DNA of 64,000 nucleotides from CAVONB01 sp963697205 (GTDB taxonomy: Bacteria; Pseudomonadota; Alphaproteobacteria; Rhizobiales; Hyphomicrobiaceae), in NCBI GenBank assembly GCA_963697205.1, contig CAVONB010000004.1:60361-124360 (forward strand), written 5' to 3'. The notes below the pieces were generated by a model. That model saw only the letters and a list, made by a program, of their open reading frames with translations. It did no database searches and was not told the origin of the DNA. Within the stretch, counting starts at the first letter, position 1. Each line of letters begins with the position of its first letter. The position numbers and the translations under genes are program-made. Below are positions 26,559 to 36,539 of this stretch, one piece after another.

Positions 26559-26861
26559 TCAGTTGGCGTAGACCTTGATCTTGCGCCGGCGCCGTCCGAG
26601 CCAGCCGATCCCCACACCCAGGACGGTCAGGCTGAACACCGTGGGAAGCCGCACCAGCGGCTCGATCAGCGCCGCCCAGGCACCAGGACCCGCGCCCGCA
26701 CGCGCCGCCGCAAGCGAGCGCGGCGACAACTCCGCCCAATGCTGCTGCAGCGATTTGGCCTGGAACGGCGCGGTGCCTGCGAGCCAGCCGCTTGCGTCCG
26801 CGACCAGCGTCACGACCGCCGCCAGGATCAGCAATCCCGCGATGAAGCGAAGAACGGGCAT
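26559..26861 (-). CDS. Small two-helix membrane protein coupled to mrp
   Basis: A 100-residue protein with hydrophobic helices at the N-terminus ('FIAGLLILAAVVTLVADASG') and near the C-terminus ('VFSLTVLGVGIGWLG'), ending in a basic tail 'GRRRRKIKVYAN'. Its ATG overlaps the TGA stop of the mrp-DUF971 gene (TGATG), so translation is probably coupled. The family is not recognised; the arrangement suggests a functional link to the Fe-S carrier upstream. Confidence 0.7.
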   Translation of the reverse strand: MPVLRFIAGLLILAAVVTLVADASGWLAGTAPFQAKSLQQHWAELSPRSLAAARAGAGPGAWAALIEPLVRLPTVFSLTVLGVGIGWLGRRRRKIKVYAN

Positions 26862-28456
26862 CAGTCTCTCCGAAGTCCCTTGGCCTTCAGCTCCGCGAGA
26901 TACTGGTTCCAGCGCTTGTCCTTGTCGCGACCGAGCTCTTCCAGATAGCTCCAGCCATAGAGCCCGGTGTCGTGGCCGTCGTCGAACACGATCCTGACCG
27001 CGTAGTTCCCGACCGGTCGCAACTCCCTGATCTTCACGTTGCGCTTGCCACCAACCGTCACGCGCTGGTCGGGACTGTGCCCCTGCACTTCCGCCGACGG
27101 GCTCATCACGCGCAGCATTTCCGCCGGCAGCGTGAAGCGCGCGCCCGAAGCCATCGTCACGTCGAGCGAGTCCCGAGCCTCCGAGACCTTGAGCTGCGGC
27201 GGCTCGATCTTGGCATCCTGCGCCTTCTCGACCTCCGCCCACGCCCGCCGCGCGATCTCGCGATAAACGATGGCATGCGGGCCCTCGGGATCGGTTGCCA
27301 CCACCGGCTGGCCGAGGTCGGATTTGGCACGGATGTCCATGTGCAAGGGAACGCCGCCGAGGAACGGCAGGCCGAGCTTTTCGGCTTCATCGCGCGCACC
27401 GCCGTGTCCGAAGATGTCGGAGCGCTCCCCGCACTTCGGGCAGATGAACATCGACATGTTCTCGATGATGCCCAGCACCGGCACATCGACCTTACGGAAC
27501 ATGTTGAGCCCCTTGCGCGCATCGATCAGCGCGAGGTCCTGTGGCGTCGACACGATGATGGCGCCCGACAGCGGCACCTGCTGCGCCATCGTCAGCTGCA
27601 CGTCGCCCGTGCCCGGCGGCATGTCGATCACGAGAACGTCGAGGTCGCCCCAGCTGACCTCGCGCAGCATCTGGTTGAGCGCGGATACGACCATCGGCCC
27701 GCGCCAGATGATCGGTGTGCCCTCGTCGACCAGAAAGCCCATCGACATGGCTTCGAGCCCGTAGCCCTGCATCGGCCGCAGCCGGTTGTCGGCTGCCACC
27801 TGCGGACGCCCCGCAAGGCCGAGCAGGCGCGGCTGGGAGGGACCGTAGATGTCAGCGTCCAGAATGCCGGCTTTCAGGCCGTTCGCCTGGAACGCCAGCG
27901 CCAGATTGACCGCCGTCGTCGATTTGCCGACACCACCCTTGCCCGACGCGATCGCGATCAGATGCTTGACGCCGGGCACGCCCGCGGCCGGTTGCCCATG
28001 CCCGTGGCCATGTGCGGCGGGCGGCGGTTGCGGCCGGCCCGCTGCGCCCGCGCTCGTGGACGGACGCACACCCGCCGCGCCACCGTCCGCGCCGCCGGCG
28101 CGCTGGCGCGCTGCCTGCACGCGGGGATGCTCTGGCGCCGCACCGGCAGCCGCCGCACCCGACGTCGCGGGACCCGATGTCGCCGGCCCCCGGTTCGCGC
28201 TGCCGTCCTGCGCATCCGCCGTCAGCACCGCCGTCACGCCCTTCACACCCGCCACGTCACCGACGACTTTCGCCGCCGCCTGCCGCAGCGGCTCGAGTTC
28301 TGCGGCCCGATCCGGCGGCACCGTGATCGAGAAATACACGCGGTCCTCGCGGATCAGGACCTCGGACGTCAGGCCGAGATCCACGATGTTGCCTTCCAGA
28401 TCAGGACCCTTGACCCGGCGCAGGGCATCGAGCACCTGCTGCTCGGTGAACGACAT
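26861..28456 (-). CDS. Mrp/ApbC Fe-S cluster carrier ATPase fused to a DUF971 domain
   Basis: 531 residues in four parts. Residues ~1-85 are a MIP18/DUF59 domain ('LRRVKGPDLEGNIVDLGL'). A low-complexity linker (~85-162) includes a His/Gly run 'HGHGHG'. The Mrp ATPase has a deviant Walker A 'SGKGGVGKST' (~171-180) and the Fe-S-binding 'CPKCG' motif. Residues ~430-525 are a DUF971 domain ('FDDGHDTGLYGWSYL'). Mrp proteins load Fe-S clusters onto apo-proteins. DUF971 is usually a separate small protein, so the fusion is notable. The downstream small membrane protein overlaps the stop codon. Confidence 0.9.
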   Translation of the reverse strand: MSFTEQQVLDALRRVKGPDLEGNIVDLGLTSEVLIREDRVYFSITVPPDRAAELEPLRQAAAKVVGDVAGVKGVTAVLTADAQDGSANRGPATSGPATSGAAAAGAAPEHPRVQAARQRAGGADGGAAGVRPSTSAGAAGRPQPPPAAHGHGHGQPAAGVPGVKHLIAIASGKGGVGKSTTAVNLALAFQANGLKAGILDADIYGPSQPRLLGLAGRPQVAADNRLRPMQGYGLEAMSMGFLVDEGTPIIWRGPMVVSALNQMLREVSWGDLDVLVIDMPPGTGDVQLTMAQQVPLSGAIIVSTPQDLALIDARKGLNMFRKVDVPVLGIIENMSMFICPKCGERSDIFGHGGARDEAEKLGLPFLGGVPLHMDIRAKSDLGQPVVATDPEGPHAIVYREIARRAWAEVEKAQDAKIEPPQLKVSEARDSLDVTMASGARFTLPAEMLRVMSPSAEVQGHSPDQRVTVGGKRNVKIRELRPVGNYAVRIVFDDGHDTGLYGWSYLEELGRDKDKRWNQYLAELKAKGLRRD

Positions 28457-28660
28457 CGTTAACTCCTGGAAATGAAGCCTCTGGCGCGGTGACCGTGCCG
28501 GCAGCCGAACCCCCGAAAGGACGCCCCTGCGGCATCTGGTAGCCTGCCGTCATCCTGTCAGACACGCCGCTGGAAGTCACCATGGCCTGCCGATATAAGG
28601 CTAGGTGGAGGGGGAATTCCGCGAAGTCAACCGTCGCTGTTTTCCTGGAAGGGGAGGCGC

Positions 28661-29269
28661 ATGCACGGGCTCCTCGCGCTCAGCCGCGCGATCGATCGAT
28701 TCAACGAGCGGTTTGGCCGCCTGATCGCCTGGCTCGTCGTCGTCGCAGCGCTGATCAGCGCCGGCAACGCCATCGTCCGCAAACTCTTCGACACCAGTTC
28801 GAATGCCTGGCTCGAGTTGCAGTGGTGGCTGTTCGGCATGGTGTTCCTGCTGTGCGCGCCGTGGACGCTGTCGTCCAACGAGCATATCCGCATCGACATC
28901 GTGAACAACCGCTTCCCGCGCTGGCTGAGAAACACGATCGACCTCGTCGGCCACGTCTTCTTCCTCGTCCCCGTCGCCCTCGTCATGCTCTACACCTCTC
29001 TGCCCTTCTTCCTCGCCTCCTTCGCCCAGAACGAGCAGTCCAGCAACGCCGGCGGCCTCCCCCAGTGGCCGGCCAAGTTCCTCATTCCCTTCGCGTTCGC
29101 GCTCCTGCTGATCCAGGCCATCTCCGAGATCATCAAGCGGATCGCGATCATGACCGGACACCTGGAGGAGACGACGACCGGCGGCGGACACCACGCCGCG
29201 GCCGAAGCCGAGACCAGACGCCTGCTGGACGAACGCGAGGCAGCCCCCGCATCGCCTGCACAGAAATAG
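28661..29269 (+). CDS. TRAP transporter small permease subunit (DctQ type)
   Basis: A 202-residue membrane protein with four hydrophobic helices, including 'GRLIAWLVVVAALISAGNA' and 'FGMVFLLCAPWTLSSNEH', followed by a soluble His-containing tail. The 'WTLSSNEHIRIDIV' block is typical of DctQ proteins. With the large permease downstream and a binding protein it forms a tripartite, ion-driven importer for organic acids. A GGAAGGGGAGG ribosome-binding site precedes the ATG. The large-subunit gene follows after 113 bp. Confidence 0.9.
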   Translation: MHGLLALSRAIDRFNERFGRLIAWLVVVAALISAGNAIVRKLFDTSSNAWLELQWWLFGMVFLLCAPWTLSSNEHIRIDIVNNRFPRWLRNTIDLVGHVFFLVPVALVMLYTSLPFFLASFAQNEQSSNAGGLPQWPAKFLIPFAFALLLIQAISEIIKRIAIMTGHLEETTTGGGHHAAAEAETRRLLDEREAAPASPAQK

Positions 29270-29382
29270 CCGCGCGGCGGCGTCGGCGGCCCCAGCCCGG
29301 GCGCCCGTGCCGCGAGCCCGACGGACCCGCACGCTGACGCCGCCAGTCGCCGCGCCACACACGAACGCCCCGGAGACGATCC

Positions 29383-31203
29383 ATGGCCGCCTTCATCGCC
29401 GAGAACATGGCACCGATCATGTTCGCGGCGCTCGTCGTGTTCCTCCTGCTCGGCTATCCCGTCGCCTTCTCCCTCGGCGCCGTCGGTCTGCTTTTCTTCG
29501 TCATCGGCGTTGAGCTCGCCCCGCTCTCCGGCGGCAAAATCAACCTGTTCTGGCCACTGCTCCAATCGTTGCCCGAGCGCATCTACGGCGTGATGAGCAA
29601 CGACACCTTGCTCGCCATCCCCTTCTTCACCTTCATGGGCCTGATCCTCGAGCGCTCCGGCATGGCCGAAGACCTGCTCGACACCATCGGCCAGCTGTTC
29701 GGCACCCTGCGCGGTGGTCTGGCATATGCCGTCATCTTCGTCGGCGCGCTGCTCGCCGCCACGACCGGCGTCGTCGCCGCCTCCGTCATCTCGATGGGTC
29801 TCATCTCCCTGCCGATCATGCTGCGCTACGGCTACGACCGGCGGCTCGCCTCCGGCGTCATCGCCGCTTCCGGCACGCTCGCCCAGATCATCCCGCCGTC
29901 GCTCGTCTTGATCGTCATGGCCGACCAGCTCGGCCGCTCCGTCGGCGACATGTACGAGGGCGCCTTCGTTCCGGGCATGGTGCTGGCGAGCCTTTATGCC
30001 TCCTGGATCTTCATTGCCTCGATGATCTCGCCCGCGGCCGCGCCGGGCCTGCCGCCTGAAAGCATCGCCTATCGCGAGGACAATGGCGCGCGCGGCCTAC
30101 GCTCGCTTCTCGTCCTCACCATCCTGGTCAGCGTGTTCGCCTGGCTCGTGATGCGCGAAACGACCTACCGCGGCGCCGATTTCGTGATCCTGACCATGGC
30201 GATCGCCATCGGCGCGGCCTTCGTCATCGCGCTCGCCAACTGGATCGTGCGCAAGGCGACCGGCTTCAGCGCGCTCTCCAGGATGGCCGAGCAGGTCACC
30301 TTCGTGATGGTGCCGCCGCTGTTCCTGATCTTCCTGGTGCTGGGCACGATCTTCATCGGCGTCGCCACGCCGACCGAAGGCGGCGCCATGGGCGCGGTCG
30401 GCGCCTTGGGACTGGCCCTGGCCAAGCGCCTTTTCGACCGCGACCCCAAGCGCTTCAATCTCCAAATCGTGCGCTCGGCCACCGAGGCGACGGCAAAGCT
30501 GTCGGCGTTCGTGCTCTTCATCCTGATCGGCGCGCGCATCTTTTCGCTGACGTTCTACGGCGTGAACGGGCACATCTGGGTCGAGCACCTGCTGACCTCG
30601 CTGCCCGGCGGCCAGACCGGCTTCCTCATCGTCGTCAACGTGCTCGTTTTCCTGCTCGCCTTCTTCCTCGATTTCTTCGAGCTGGCCTTCATCATCATTC
30701 CGCTGCTTGCCCCGGCAGCCGACAAGCTCGGCATCGATCTCATCTGGTTCGGCGTCATTCTCGGCGTCAACATGCAGACGAGCTTCATGCACCCGCCCTT
30801 CGGCTTCGCGCTATTCTACCTGCGCTCCGTCGCCCCGCGCGACGCCTACGTCGACAAGGTCACCGGCGAGCTGACCGAGCCGGTCACGACCGGCCAGATC
30901 TACTGGGGCGCCGTGCCCTTCGTCGTCATCCAGTGCATCATGGTCGCCCTGGTGATCCTTTTTCCCGGCATGGTGCTGCACTACAAGTCGGCGGCGCCCC
31001 CCGTCGATCCCGGAAAGATTGAGATCCAACTGCCCAACTTCGGCGCGCCCGGCGGCCTGCCGGCAATGCCCGGTCTGCCAAGCCTGCCAGGACTCGGCAC
31101 GCCGCCTGCCCTGCCATCGGGACCGCCGCCCGGTCTCGGCGCGCCGCCCGCCCTGCCGTCAGGGCCGCCGCCTGGACTGACCCCTCCGGCAAAGACCGAC
31201 TGA
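29383..31203 (+). CDS. TRAP transporter large permease subunit (DctM type) with Pro-rich C-terminal tail
   Basis: A 606-residue integral membrane protein of the DctM class, with about a dozen helices. Conserved blocks include 'LLAIPFFTFMGLILERSGMA', 'GGLAYAVIFVGALLAATTG' and 'SGVIAASGTLAQIIPPSLV'. The last ~60 residues are an unusual cytoplasmic or periplasmic Pro/Gly/Leu-rich tail that contains two copies of a 14-residue unit (residues ~573-600). Most DctM proteins end soon after the last helix, so the tail is an addition. A terminator follows. Confidence 0.92.
   Translation: MAAFIAENMAPIMFAALVVFLLLGYPVAFSLGAVGLLFFVIGVELAPLSGGKINLFWPLLQSLPERIYGVMSNDTLLAIPFFTFMGLILERSGMAEDLLDTIGQLFGTLRGGLAYAVIFVGALLAATTGVVAASVISMGLISLPIMLRYGYDRRLASGVIAASGTLAQIIPPSLVLIVMADQLGRSVGDMYEGAFVPGMVLASLYASWIFIASMISPAAAPGLPPESIAYREDNGARGLRSLLVLTILVSVFAWLVMRETTYRGADFVILTMAIAIGAAFVIALANWIVRKATGFSALSRMAEQVTFVMVPPLFLIFLVLGTIFIGVATPTEGGAMGAVGALGLALAKRLFDRDPKRFNLQIVRSATEATAKLSAFVLFILIGARIFSLTFYGVNGHIWVEHLLTSLPGGQTGFLIVVNVLVFLLAFFLDFFELAFIIIPLLAPAADKLGIDLIWFGVILGVNMQTSFMHPPFGFALFYLRSVAPRDAYVDKVTGELTEPVTTGQIYWGAVPFVVIQCIMVALVILFPGMVLHYKSAAPPVDPGKIEIQLPNFGAPGGLPAMPGLPSLPGLGTPPALPSGPPPGLGAPPALPSGPPPGLTPPAKTD
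31099..31182 (+). repeat. Two 42-bp in-frame repeats in the DctM tail
   Basis: The encoded units 'TPPALPSGPPPGLG' and 'APPALPSGPPPGLT' differ at only two of 14 residues, which suggests recent duplication. They lie in a Pro-rich tail that also contains a degenerate 'LPAMPGLPSLPGLG' stretch upstream. Confidence 0.8.
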
Positions 31204-31226
31204 CCACGCGCCGGCAAGCTCCAAAC

Positions 31227-31264
31227 GAAAAAGCCCCGCAAGCACGCGGCTCGCGGGGCTCTTG
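31227..31264. terminator. Bidirectional terminator between convergent TRAP genes
   Basis: AGCCCCGC (31232-31239) pairs with GCGGGGCT (31253-31260). A run of five A precedes the stem, giving a T-run for the minus strand. The plus strand continues CTTGCTG, a weaker tail. It separates the convergent permease and binding-protein genes. Confidence 0.75.
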
Positions 31265-31285
31265 CTGTCGGTAACGTGTCGAGGA

Positions 31286-32395
<1,110 letters not shown>

Positions 32396-32745
32396 TGACG
32401 TCTCCCACGAGGGCCATCCCCTTGGACGGACCTGATGCCAAGCCGAAACGCTCAGGCCACGGCCAACCTGGCCGCACCGCCCGGCGCCGTATCCTTTGCG
32501 CGCGGAGTATGCCCAAAAGCAGGCACCGCTTCAAACGCGATCGCGGGCATCTGGCGCCCCCGCCACGACGAACCGCACCCGGCGCCTCGGCCGACGAGTT
32601 GCACAGCAAAACCGCGCCGGCCGATCGCCCCCCTTGCCCCCGACCGCCAAAGAGGCCAGATGGTCAGGAGGCCCGGCCGGCACAACAGTGTAAACGCGCC
32701 AACCCTGCGCGCCCCGGCCACCAGATCGAGCGAGGCTCACCTGCC
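32396..32745. other. Divergent intergenic region between dctP and fdhD
   Basis: These 350 bases separate two divergently oriented genes. Nothing codes convincingly here: open frames run on both strands as in all GC-rich DNA, but none has a start site or domain. A weak CGAGG lies before the fdhD GTG. No promoter pair or RNA structure was recognised. Confidence 0.4.
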
Positions 32746-33625
32746 GTGAAGGAATTCGAGGTCCGCCCCACCCCCGACGACCCGCGCCTGTCCGTCAGCG
32801 TGCCGGGCATCGACCAGGACGGCCGCGAGGTGATGACGTCCGTCGTCACCGAACGCCCGCTGACCCTGTTCCTCAATGCCCGCGAGATCGTGACGATGAT
32901 GACCATCGGCGACCGCCCCGATCTGCTCGCTGTCGGCTACCTCTTGAACCAGAACATGCTGCAGGCCGACGACGAGATCACCGCCGTCGAGGTCGCAGAC
33001 GACATCGACACCGTCGTCGTGCGCACGCGGCGCGAAACCAACTACGAGGAGAAGCTGAAGAAGAAGGTGCAGACGTCGGGCTGTGCCCAGGGCACCGTCT
33101 TCGGCGACCTGATGGAGGAGTTCGAGACCGTGGCGCTGGAGCCCGGCGCGCGACTCAAGACCTCCTGGCTCTACCAGCTGACCCGCAAGATCAACACCGA
33201 GCCGAGCCTCTACCTCAAGGCCGGCGCGATCCACGGCTGCGTGCTGTGCCAGGAGGACAGGCCCCTCGTCTACATGGAGGACGTCGGCCGCCACAACGCC
33301 ATCGACAAGATTGCCGGCTACATGTTCCTGAACGCCATCTCGCCCCACGACAAGATCTTCTACACCACCGGTCGCCTGACCTCCGAGATGGTCATCAAGT
33401 GCGTGAAGATGCGCATCCCGATCCTCGTCTCGCGCTCGGGGTTCACGGCGTGGGGCGTCGATCTCGCACGCAAGGCGAACCTGACGCTGGTCGGCCGCGC
33501 GCGCGGCAAGCGGTTCGTGGCGCTGGCCGGTCGCCGAGCGCATCATCTTCGACGCCGACGTCTCCAGGATCGAGGACGAGGACCGCCGCCACGCCCGCAA
33601 GGCGAGCGCGCGCGACGCAGATTGA
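32746..33625 (+). CDS. fdhD: Formate dehydrogenase accessory sulfurtransferase FdhD, frameshifted near its 3' end
   Basis: FdhD transfers sulfur to the molybdenum cofactor of formate dehydrogenase. About 292 residues after correction. Conserved blocks are 'AVGYLLNQNML', 'TSGCAQGTVFGDL', 'AGAIHGCVLC', 'MEDVGRHNAIDKI' and 'GRLTSEMVIKC'. E. coli FdhD has a CxxC pair at the SGC site; here only the first Cys is present. An extra base near 33531 shifts the end; removing it gives 'ERIIFDADVSRI' and a stop at 33625. The start is a GTG at 32746. No formate dehydrogenase subunit genes are in the window. Confidence 0.9.
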
Positions 33626-33700
33626 GGCGCAGGCCGAAAACCGCCGGACCGCCGAACCGCCGAACCGCGCCACACTCGGCCGAGCACACGAGACATCACA

Positions 33701-33734
33701 CATCAGCCATCAGCCATCAGGCATCAGGCATCGG
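33701..33734. repeat. Short tandem repeat, 7-bp unit
   Basis: CATCAGC twice, CATCAGG twice and a partial CATCGG lie head to tail between the fdhD stop and the histidine kinase stop. A 9-bp CCGAACCGC-type repeat lies just before. Slippage could change the copy number, but no gene is affected. Confidence 0.75.
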
Positions 33735-33738
33735 TCGC

Positions 33739-35103
33739 CTACGCCGGTCGCGCCACGCGCGAAATCACCGCTTTCAGACCGCCCAGCTCCGAGCTGTCGA
33801 GATCGAGCTGCCAGCCGTAGGTCTCCAGCACGTCCTGCACGATCGCAAGACCGAGCCCCGCGCCATCGCCGCGCGTATCAAGCCGCCGCCCCCGCTCCAT
33901 GACCGCCGCACGAACGTCCTGGGGAATGCCGTCACCATCGTCCTCGATCATGACACGGCGAACCTCGCCGCCGTCGCCCGACGAAATCTTCACGCGCCCG
34001 CGCGCATGTCGCATGGCGTTCTCCAGAAGATTGCCCAGCACCTCCGCCAGATCGGTCCGGTCCATGGCGACGCGCGCCTCGGCCGGAATAGCGATCTCCA
34101 CCGCGATGGTATCATCCCCCCGCGCACGCATGAGCGTCCCCGTCAGGGACGTGACGAGCGCCGAAAGCTCGGTCGGCGCCACGCGTCGGCGCACGACCGA
34201 GCCCTGAGCCCGCGCGCGCGCCAGCTCGCGATCGACATGGCGGCTCATGGCATCGCCCACTTGCTCGATGTCGTCGGCCAGTGCGGGCTGACCGATCGCC
34301 CTGAGGCGCGCGACATCGCCCGCAAGAGCCGCCAGCGGCGTCTTGAGCCCGTGCGCCAGATCGGCCGCACGCCCGCGCGATCGCTCGATCTCCCGCTCCT
34401 GCACCGCGATCAAGCCATTGAGCTCGTCGACCAACGACTGCACCTCGATCGGCGCCGACGTTGCGATCTGGCCCCGCTCGCCTCTTCGCACCTCCGCCAC
34501 ATGACGGCGCACGCTGGAGAGCGGTTGCAGCCCCAGGCCAACCTGCACCGTCGTTGCGATGCCCAGCACCAGCGTCAACAACCCGAGTGCAACCATCAGG
34601 TCGCGCGAGAACGCCGTCACCGTGCGTGATACCCGCGCCAGATCCGTCGCAACCACGGCGCGCACCGCAAGATCCCGGTCCCCCGACCGGAATTTCACCT
34701 GGCGCTCGAGCGCCAGCAGCCGTGCCCCCGCCGGTCCGTCGATCTCGTGCTGATGCGCTTCGCCAGGCCTGAGAGCGTCCGCCGGCAGCGCCAGCGACAC
34801 GTCCCACAGCGACGTCGACCGCAACAGCGTGCCGTCGTCCCCGTTCACCTGCCAGTAGACGCCCGACAGCGGCGCGGCAAAGCGCGGATCGACCGGTGGC
34901 CGCATCACGACCAGCCCCTGCACCGGATCGATTTCCAGCCCCGCGAGCAGCTGAGCAACGTGCACGTCGAGCTCCTCGCCGATCGTGCGCACAACGTGTC
35001 GCTTGAACAGCACCGTAAGCGTGACGCCGGCCAGCGCCAGTGCAAGCACGATGGCAATCAGGCCGCCGGCGATCAGCCGGACGCGCAACGAGCCCCGGCT
35101 CAT
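33739..35103 (-). CDS. Sensor histidine kinase (PhoQ/QseC-like)
   Basis: A 454-residue inner-membrane kinase. Helix one is 'LIAGGLIAIVLALALAGVTLTVLF' and helix two 'LMVALGLLTLVLGIATTV', with a periplasmic sensor of about 120 residues between. A HAMP-like segment leads to the phospho-acceptor His in 'DLAHGLKTPLAAL'. The ATPase domain shows the N-box 'LLENAMRHA', 'EDDGDGIP' and 'DGAGLGLAI'. Its ATG overlaps the stop of the response-regulator gene, so the two are translationally coupled. Context with PepSY and cytochrome b561 genes suggests sensing of metal, redox or envelope stress. Confidence 0.92.
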   Translation of the reverse strand: MSRGSLRVRLIAGGLIAIVLALALAGVTLTVLFKRHVVRTIGEELDVHVAQLLAGLEIDPVQGLVVMRPPVDPRFAAPLSGVYWQVNGDDGTLLRSTSLWDVSLALPADALRPGEAHQHEIDGPAGARLLALERQVKFRSGDRDLAVRAVVATDLARVSRTVTAFSRDLMVALGLLTLVLGIATTVQVGLGLQPLSSVRRHVAEVRRGERGQIATSAPIEVQSLVDELNGLIAVQEREIERSRGRAADLAHGLKTPLAALAGDVARLRAIGQPALADDIEQVGDAMSRHVDRELARARAQGSVVRRRVAPTELSALVTSLTGTLMRARGDDTIAVEIAIPAEARVAMDRTDLAEVLGNLLENAMRHARGRVKISSGDGGEVRRVMIEDDGDGIPQDVRAAVMERGRRLDTRGDGAGLGLAIVQDVLETYGWQLDLDSSELGGLKAVISRVARPA

Positions 35104-35768
35104 GACGCAGGATCGTCCGGCACCACGTAGCCGAAGCCGCGCCGCGTTTCGATCAGCCCGCCACCGAGCTTTCGGCGCACGCGTCCAACCAGCACCTCCA
35201 GTGCGTTGGAATCGTGCGCGTCGTCGCTGCCGTAGATATTCTCCTCGAGCTCCTGATGCGTGACGACGCGGCCGCGATGGCGCAGGAGATGCGCGATCAG
35301 CCGGTATTCGAGCGGCGACAGCGAGACTGCGACACCATCGACCCGCACCATCTTGATCCGGTCGTCGAGCATGACGCGGCCGGCGACGACCTGCGACGAC
35401 GTCTGGCCGAGCGAGCGCCGGACGATGGCACGCAAGCGTGCGAGAAGCTCCTCCACGCGGAATGGCTTTGGCAGGTAGTCGTCCGCCCCGCTGTCGATGC
35501 CGTCGACACGTTCCGCCCAGCTGCCCCGTGCCGACAGGATCAGCACCGGCATGTGGCGCCCGTTCTCCCGCCAGCGCTTGAGAATGGACAGGCCGTCGAG
35601 CTCCGGCAAACCGAGGTCGAGGACGATCGCGCCGTAGTCCTCCGTGTCGCCGCGAAACCAGGCGTCGTTGCCCGACGTAACCACGTCGACGACGTAGCCG
35701 GCCGCCGCCAGCGCGCGGCTCACCTCGCCGGCGATCTTGCGGTCGTCCTCGGCCAGAAGGACTTGCAT
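35100..35768 (-). CDS. OmpR/PhoP-family response regulator
   Basis: 222 residues: a receiver domain ('LLAEDDRKIAGEV', phospho-acceptor Asp in 'IVLDLGLPELDG', Lys in 'YLPKPF') and a C-terminal winged helix ('LSPLEYRLIAHLLRHRGRV', 'VGRVRRKLGG'). Partner of the kinase with which it overlaps by four bases. The ATG at 35768 itself overlaps the TGA of the upstream PepSY gene, so PepSY, regulator and kinase form one tightly coupled operon. Confidence 0.94.
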   Translation of the reverse strand: MQVLLAEDDRKIAGEVSRALAAAGYVVDVVTSGNDAWFRGDTEDYGAIVLDLGLPELDGLSILKRWRENGRHMPVLILSARGSWAERVDGIDSGADDYLPKPFRVEELLARLRAIVRRSLGQTSSQVVAGRVMLDDRIKMVRVDGVAVSLSPLEYRLIAHLLRHRGRVVTHQELEENIYGSDDAHDSNALEVLVGRVRRKLGGGLIETRRGFGYVVPDDPAS

Positions 35769-36061
35769 CACTTCTCCTTGATCTTTTCGATCGTGCCGGA
35801 CTTCGGCTCGACGTAGACCTCGTAGAGCCGGCCATTGGCATCGATCACGCGGAACTCGTAGAGCCAGCGACCCGACTTCCTCTCGATCTCGACACGAACC
35901 ACCTCACCCGGCAGCTTCGGGCGCACTTTTGCCAGAACCTCTGCCAGCGCCGGAATCTCGCCACGCTCCACGGCCCTGCGGACTTCTTCGAGCTTGCGCT
36001 CGCTGGCCTGCGCGGCGACGGACCCAAGCGCGGGAGCCGCAAGCGCGAGAGCCACCATCAT
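35768..36061 (-). CDS. Exported PepSY-domain protein
   Basis: A short protein with a signal peptide ('VALALAAPALGSVAAQA') and one PepSY domain ('LPGEVVRVEIERKSGRWLYEF', 'YEVYVEPKSGTIEKIKEK'). PepSY domains in such operons are thought to inhibit or sense in the periplasm. The ATG at 36061 gives 97 residues; a GTG at 36097 adds a typical n-region and has AAGGA upstream, so it may be the true start. The stop overlaps the start of the response-regulator gene. Confidence 0.82.
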   Translation of the reverse strand: MMVALALAAPALGSVAAQASERKLEEVRRAVERGEIPALAEVLAKVRPKLPGEVVRVEIERKSGRWLYEFRVIDANGRLYEVYVEPKSGTIEKIKEK

Positions 36062-36250
36062 GGCGGCGCCCTGCAGGTATGAAGACAGGTTGGTCACGGC
36101 GTGCTCGACATCCTTGGCGACGGTCCGAACATGACCGGCCTCGCCTGACAGAAGGATGACATAGGTCAACAGGTCGCCGTCAGCCGGCTTCTGGGACACT
36201 GACCCCGTCATCCCAACCGGGAGCACCCGCATCAACAAAGGACCAGACCC

Positions 36251-36526
36251 ATGAAAAAGTTCCTGCCGCTCACCCTCGCCTGCGCCACCCTCGCCACGGC
36301 AACGAGCGCCGGCGCCGGCAGCCTCGGCCGCCCCTGCACCGACGCCCCGCCATCCAAATGGCTGTCGATCCAGGCGCTTCAATCGAAGGTCGAGCAGATG
36401 GGCTACACCGTGCGCAAGGCGAAACTGAAAAAGGCCTGCGGCGAATTCTATACGGTCGACAAGGCCGGCAACCAGGTCGAGCTGTTCATCGACCCGACCT
36501 CGGGCAACATCGTCGGCAAGCTCTAG
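36251..36526 (+). CDS. Small exported PepSY-like protein
   Basis: 91 residues: signal peptide ('FLPLTLACATLATATSAGA'), then a PepSY_2-type fold with 'WLSIQALQSKVEQMGYTV' and 'YTVDKAGNQVELFIDPTSG'. Two cysteines (in 'GRPCTD' and 'KKACGEF') may form a disulfide. It is divergent from the other PepSY gene and 13 bp ahead of the cytochrome b561 gene, so it is probably co-transcribed with it. Confidence 0.85.
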   Translation: MKKFLPLTLACATLATATSAGAGSLGRPCTDAPPSKWLSIQALQSKVEQMGYTVRKAKLKKACGEFYTVDKAGNQVELFIDPTSGNIVGKL

Positions 36527-36539
36527 GCGGTCCCCGGCC

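Noticed and set aside
33701..33734. CRISPR-like repeat
   Set aside because: The units are only 7 bp, contiguous and without spacers; there are no cas genes.
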